DNA from: CAZJLP01 sp964546955 | GTDB taxonomy: Bacteria; Verrucomicrobiota; Verrucomicrobiia; Opitutales; Opitutaceae | DNA length: 64,000 nucleotides | Direction: 5' to 3' | Assembly (NCBI GenBank): GCA_964546955.1 | Contig: CAZJLP010000006.1 | Coordinates: 61,673-125,672 of the forward strand | In this document: positions 60,824-64,000 of the stretch, one piece after another | Position numbering within the stretch: position 1 is the stretch's first letter | How the letters are laid out: each line of letters opens with the position of its first letter | The notes under the pieces: generated by a model | What the model saw: only the letters and a program-made list of their open reading frames with translations | What the model was told of the DNA's origin: nothing | Databases searched by the model: none | Program-made: the position numbers and the translations under genes

Positions 60824-62116
60824 GTGCCCAACATCTATATCATAGATGACGATGCGCTGAAGCGCTCTTGGCTGAAGCCTCTCCTCCTTCGAATGGGCGA
60901 CGGCTGGAAACCCGGTTTCAGTGATCCAGCCAAGGCGCTTCATGAACCGGATCACCTGCTCCGCGCCGCGCGCGCAGGCCCGGGAAACGTGGTGCTGCTG
61001 GAACCGTTCCTTCCGACAACCCCGGAGGTGGCACTTGAAATAATGGCGCGGTTAGCCGGCACTCCCGAGGGGGAAATGAGCGAAAGCTACTATCGTCGAG
61101 TTGGAGACGAACGATACCGCCTCGGCTGCTGCTTGATGGCAACTTGTCAGCATGCGCGCACAACACTCTTTATTATCTCGACGTCGAGAGATCGGATTAA
61201 ATCCCTTCCCGCAGAAAAAGTGCTTTTGGCCGCCGGCATCTCGCTGCCGCCGACACTGCCCTGGCCCGAACCGACAGGTCCTATGGCGGCGGGACGGCGG
61301 TGTTTGGCGAGTACGCTATCGCGTTTTGCTCCTTCACCAACGCGAGCGGAGACGGCAATTCTCGAACGTGCGTCCGAAGTGCTCGTTTCGCAGTTAGACG
61401 TCTACACCGCATTTCGGCTGGATTACTTGCGCCTCGAACGTTCGCTTTCGGGTGGAGAAACATGGCCGCCTCACAATCGGCGAGAATTGTTTCCCCCAGG
61501 AGACTTTCACACGCTGGTAAATGGCTCTGGCTGGCGGTCGGTCCAACGGGTGCCGTCCGAGCTTAGCGCGAAACTCAACGATGCTTTTTCACGTCTTTCT
61601 CAATCGCTTCCCAAAGGGCAGATACCGCTCCCAACGGGAGACCTGCCGCTTTCGGATTACTGGCCCTTGTGGGCCGCTCGAGGAATTCATGAGGGTCGAG
61701 TTTCGCTCCGGTTTATCGAATGGCTGCTTGGAGAAAATTGTGTTCCGCCCAGCGAACCGTTCGACGCAGTGCGCCTGGTAAACGACGCTCACAATGCGGA
61801 GTTCATCGCCGCCTTGTGCTTTATTGCCAAAAACGATCCACCCTTTGCGCTAAAGATCGCAAAATCCGAAGACACGCTCCAATTCAGTTTTTTATCCGCA
61901 TGTCCTGACGCGGTCGCGGCGGAAAAGGCTGTGTGCAGTATGAACCAGAATCCCACAGAACGCGCATCGCTGCCGAACCGCAATGGCCGTCCAGGTACAG
62001 TGACTCTCGCGCGATACAAGCTGGAACGATTTGCGAGTCCGGGGAATTTCGTCGCCACCGCAAAAGGCGAAGCCATCGTGATAACGGGCAAGGTGGCGCT
62101 TACCAGTCTTTCGTGA
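60824..62116 (+). CDS. Unknown protein with a possible degenerate receiver domain
   Basis: 430 aa from a GTG at 60824, two bases after the GT9-like stop. Residues 1-115 match the rhythm of a CheY-like receiver: YIIDDDALKRSWLKPLL (acidic D8-D10), then NVVLLEPFLPTTPEVALEIM where the phospho-acceptor Asp is replaced by Glu60, and FIISTSRD for the switch Thr/Ser strand. The remaining 300 residues are unrecognised, with RLDYLRLERSLSGGETWPPH and DYWPLWAARGIHEGRVSLRF. If the receiver reading is right it cannot be phosphorylated and would be locked by the acidic Glu. Otherwise a novel tailoring protein. Confidence 0.5.
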   Translation: MPNIYIIDDDALKRSWLKPLLLRMGDGWKPGFSDPAKALHEPDHLLRAARAGPGNVVLLEPFLPTTPEVALEIMARLAGTPEGEMSESYYRRVGDERYRLGCCLMATCQHARTTLFIISTSRDRIKSLPAEKVLLAAGISLPPTLPWPEPTGPMAAGRRCLASTLSRFAPSPTRAETAILERASEVLVSQLDVYTAFRLDYLRLERSLSGGETWPPHNRRELFPPGDFHTLVNGSGWRSVQRVPSELSAKLNDAFSRLSQSLPKGQIPLPTGDLPLSDYWPLWAARGIHEGRVSLRFIEWLLGENCVPPSEPFDAVRLVNDAHNAEFIAALCFIAKNDPPFALKIAKSEDTLQFSFLSACPDAVAAEKAVCSMNQNPTERASLPNRNGRPGTVTLARYKLERFASPGNFVATAKGEAIVITGKVALTSLS

Positions 62117-62117
62117 C

Positions 62118-63440
62118 ATGAAATGCTTTTACTGTGATAAGGAAACACCGACGCGGCGTTGGAAAACCATGGTGCCGGACGCGGAACGAGTGATATTCGA
62201 CGGCCTGTCTTTCCTCATGGCGGACACCGGGGCAGTTGTCTCGGAGGGCATCGTGGTCGCGCACCGAAGTTATTTCGGCAAAACTGAGTTGGCAAAAGTT
62301 CCTGCAGCCTTGGAGCGCTATGCGGGCCTGGTGGTGGTTGCAGTCTCGGGAGATCCAGAGCTGGATCCACCAGAATACGATCATTCCCGACTTTATTGCC
62401 GGATAGCGGCCATCAATGTGCCCAAGGACCGAACATTCCAATGGTGCCTCAAGCAATTTCGCGTGCAATGCGACAAACTGGGTGTCGGAGAAGTGGATTT
62501 CAGCGTTCTGGAGCCGAAGCCGACCGAGTTGCGGCACGCGGTGCGTTTGCTGCTCAATGCGCCGGCTTCGCTGCTCTACTTGTGGTTCGAATCTCATGCA
62601 ATTCGGGCTGCTGGCATCAAAACAAGCCGTGCGGCAGCTTTTCGGACGCTTGTGTCGCTTTGTTTTGGAGCCACGTTCTTCCCCGGTCGCCGAAAATCCT
62701 GCGTGCATAAAATTTTGGGCTATCGAATGCGTTGCGAAAGCCACGCGGTTCTTTTCGCCCTGTTCCGAAAGGTTTTTCTCACTGCATCTTATGCGGTGCC
62801 GGCCGGGCCAAACGTAAAATGCATCGTTGATTGCGGGTCTCATGTGGGAATGTCCGTTCTTTTTTTTCGCCTTCGCTATCCCTCCGCAGAAATTCATGCC
62901 TTTGAACCAAACCCACAGTCGTTCGCCTTGTTGAGCGAGAATATTGAAGCAAACCAACTGCGAGGCATCACGCTTCACAATATCGCCTTCGCGAACGGAC
63001 AAGGTGAAGCAGCCTACTATTGTCCGAAAGACCGCGAACTCGAGGGAACCACACGCAAGGGTGTAAAGGACTGCCCTGCAACTCCAGTTCGGACGGAACG
63101 GCTTTCAGATCACCTCAAGCGCCTGGGGGAAGTCGGCATAGTCAAAATCAACGTACAGGGTGCCGAGGTCGACATTCTGCAAGACCTGGTATCCACGGGA
63201 ACTCTACAATCAATCAGCCGTATGGCCATCGAATACCAACACCAGGTGGCGGGCGAAAAAGGGCGGTTATCTTCGTTCTTGCATGCTTTTGAGGCCTGCG
63301 GCTTCCGCTACAACGTCAAGGCAGACTATCGGCGCACCGGGAGTTCGCAAAAAGTGCTTCTGCATCTGTACAAACGAAGGCCTGGTGCAGTAACGCCCGC
63401 CGGAAAAACGGGGACGCCGGTTCCCTCCGATCACTCGTAG
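62118..63440 (+). CDS. FkbM-family methyltransferase with novel N-terminal domain
   Basis: 440 aa. Residues 1-15 carry CFYCDKETPTRRW, a CxxC that could bind zinc. Residues 25-225 form an unrecognised domain with a helical second half. The FkbM methyltransferase covers about 232-415: KCIVDCGSHVGMSVLFFRLR, AEIHAFEPNPQSFALLSENI, IVKINVQGAEVDILQDLV (the D of DIEGAE here is N). Starts one base after the previous stop, completing a four-gene operon. Converges on the NRPS gene with a 20-bp gap. Confidence 0.8.
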   Translation: MKCFYCDKETPTRRWKTMVPDAERVIFDGLSFLMADTGAVVSEGIVVAHRSYFGKTELAKVPAALERYAGLVVVAVSGDPELDPPEYDHSRLYCRIAAINVPKDRTFQWCLKQFRVQCDKLGVGEVDFSVLEPKPTELRHAVRLLLNAPASLLYLWFESHAIRAAGIKTSRAAAFRTLVSLCFGATFFPGRRKSCVHKILGYRMRCESHAVLFALFRKVFLTASYAVPAGPNVKCIVDCGSHVGMSVLFFRLRYPSAEIHAFEPNPQSFALLSENIEANQLRGITLHNIAFANGQGEAAYYCPKDRELEGTTRKGVKDCPATPVRTERLSDHLKRLGEVGIVKINVQGAEVDILQDLVSTGTLQSISRMAIEYQHQVAGEKGRLSSFLHAFEACGFRYNVKADYRRTGSSQKVLLHLYKRRPGAVTPAGKTGTPVPSDHS

Positions 63441-63460
63441 AACGGCATTGGGCCGAGCTT

Positions 63461-64000
63461 CTATCGGCGAAAAAAACCGAGCTTCTTCGCCGGCTTTTTT
63501 GTCGCCACCAAACGAGCTAGATAGGTGACGGTTGGGTCGGAGAGGAATTCCCAGAGCTCGATCTTCACCTGGAAAACCTGTGTGATCTGTCCGACAACCT
63601 GCAGCGCCGATAAGGAGTGCCCGCCGAGTTCGAAAAAATTGTCCCGTACTCCGACTTCGGAAAGCCCGACGGCTTTTCCAAATAGCCCTGCGAGTTTTTT
63701 CTCTATCGCTGTCTGCGGAGGCTCGTAGGTTTTACGCTTAATGAACGGTTCAGGAAGTGCCTTGCGGTTCAATTTGCCGGTGACGCCCAAGGGCAGGGAA
63801 TCCAATTTGAAAAAGGCCGTAGGCATCATGTAGTCAGCCAACTTCGTTTTTAGATACTGCCTCAATAGCTCCTCGCTAACTTCTCCCTGCGCGATATAGT
63901 AGGCACATAACCACTTCTCGCCTTCTCCACACGCCACCACGGCCGCCTCGCGCACACTTGGGTGTCCTTGTAGAACGGCTTCGATCTCGCCGAGTTCCAC
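63461..64000 (-). CDS. Non-ribosomal peptide synthetase, C-terminal A-PCP fragment (partial)
   Basis: 179 residues, open at the right edge. The first 90 are the C-terminal subdomain of an adenylation domain (MELGEIEAVLQGHPSVREAA, A10 motif PLGVTGKLNRKALP, the Lys that contacts the adenylate). The next 70 are a peptidyl-carrier domain with DNFFELGGHSLSALQVVGQI, whose Ser is the phosphopantetheine site. The protein ends 18 residues after the carrier with a basic tail (KKPAKKLGFFRR). No condensation, thioesterase or reductase domain follows, so release or transfer must involve another protein. Confidence 0.93.
   Translation of the reverse strand: MELGEIEAVLQGHPSVREAAVVACGEGEKWLCAYYIAQGEVSEELLRQYLKTKLADYMMPTAFFKLDSLPLGVTGKLNRKALPEPFIKRKTYEPPQTAIEKKLAGLFGKAVGLSEVGVRDNFFELGGHSLSALQVVGQITQVFQVKIELWEFLSDPTVTYLARLVATKKPAKKLGFFRR

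Overview
This window reads as about 64 kb of a GC-rich chromosome from a member of the Verrucomicrobiota, most likely an Opitutaceae relative. That placement is an inference from gene families (DUF1080, DUF6807 and ThuA-domain proteins, a PadR regulator paired with an ADOP-type FtsX permease, a long PurF) and from the many intergenic repeats; no rRNA is present. One tRNA-Tyr gene lies at 31658-31744.

Layout. 0.1-3.5 kb: secreted DUF6807 and DUF1080 proteins and a CarF/PEDS1-type desaturase. 3.9-9.4 kb: a LysR regulator and a YtrA-type GntR / ABC ATPase / two-permease operon with an operator just upstream. 9.5-17.3 kb: envelope or secreted proteins, a frameshifted mini-protein resembling EF-Tu domain II, and a secreted alpha/beta hydrolase. 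17.9-20.6 kb: a 23-residue lysine-rich peptide with a clear terminator, then a split pqiA plus pqiB. 20.8-29.1 kb: two ABC-2 permeases, rnc, mfd, a SurA-like PPIase, radC. 29.1-31.7 kb: PAP2 protein, cardiolipin synthase, tRNA-Tyr. 32.0-39.1 kb: purine genes purS-purQ-purL-purF-purM on the minus strand. 39.2-42.4 kb: a lipoprotein, a second GntR/membrane-protein pair with a perfect operator, and a ThuA protein.

From 42.7 kb the character changes. A block of serine hydrolase, PadR, ADOP permease and two broken serine hydrolases lies between copies of a dispersed direct repeat (42.7, 49.4, 51.1 kb). Both complete promoters there carry the same pair of tandem palindromes and probably form one PadR regulon. 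From 51.9 kb to the right edge is a probable specialised-metabolite or glycoconjugate cluster: an alpha/alpha-toroid protein, a BtrH-like protein, a GT2 glycosyltransferase, a NodU/CmcH carbamoyltransferase, two FkbM methyltransferases, a GT9-like protein, a protein that may begin with a degenerate receiver domain, and the A-PCP end of an NRPS that runs off the window.

The most unusual general feature is in the spacers of the first 39 kb. Many hold facing (inverted) pairs of arms built from degenerate 6-7 bp iterations (for example TAGCGAG, GAGAAC, GCTGAAG, GAATGGA). The internal unit differs from locus to locus, and the pairs sit even between genes of the purine cluster. A second interspersed family (core GTAGGGCGAGGCCTC) occurs in at least seven spacers.
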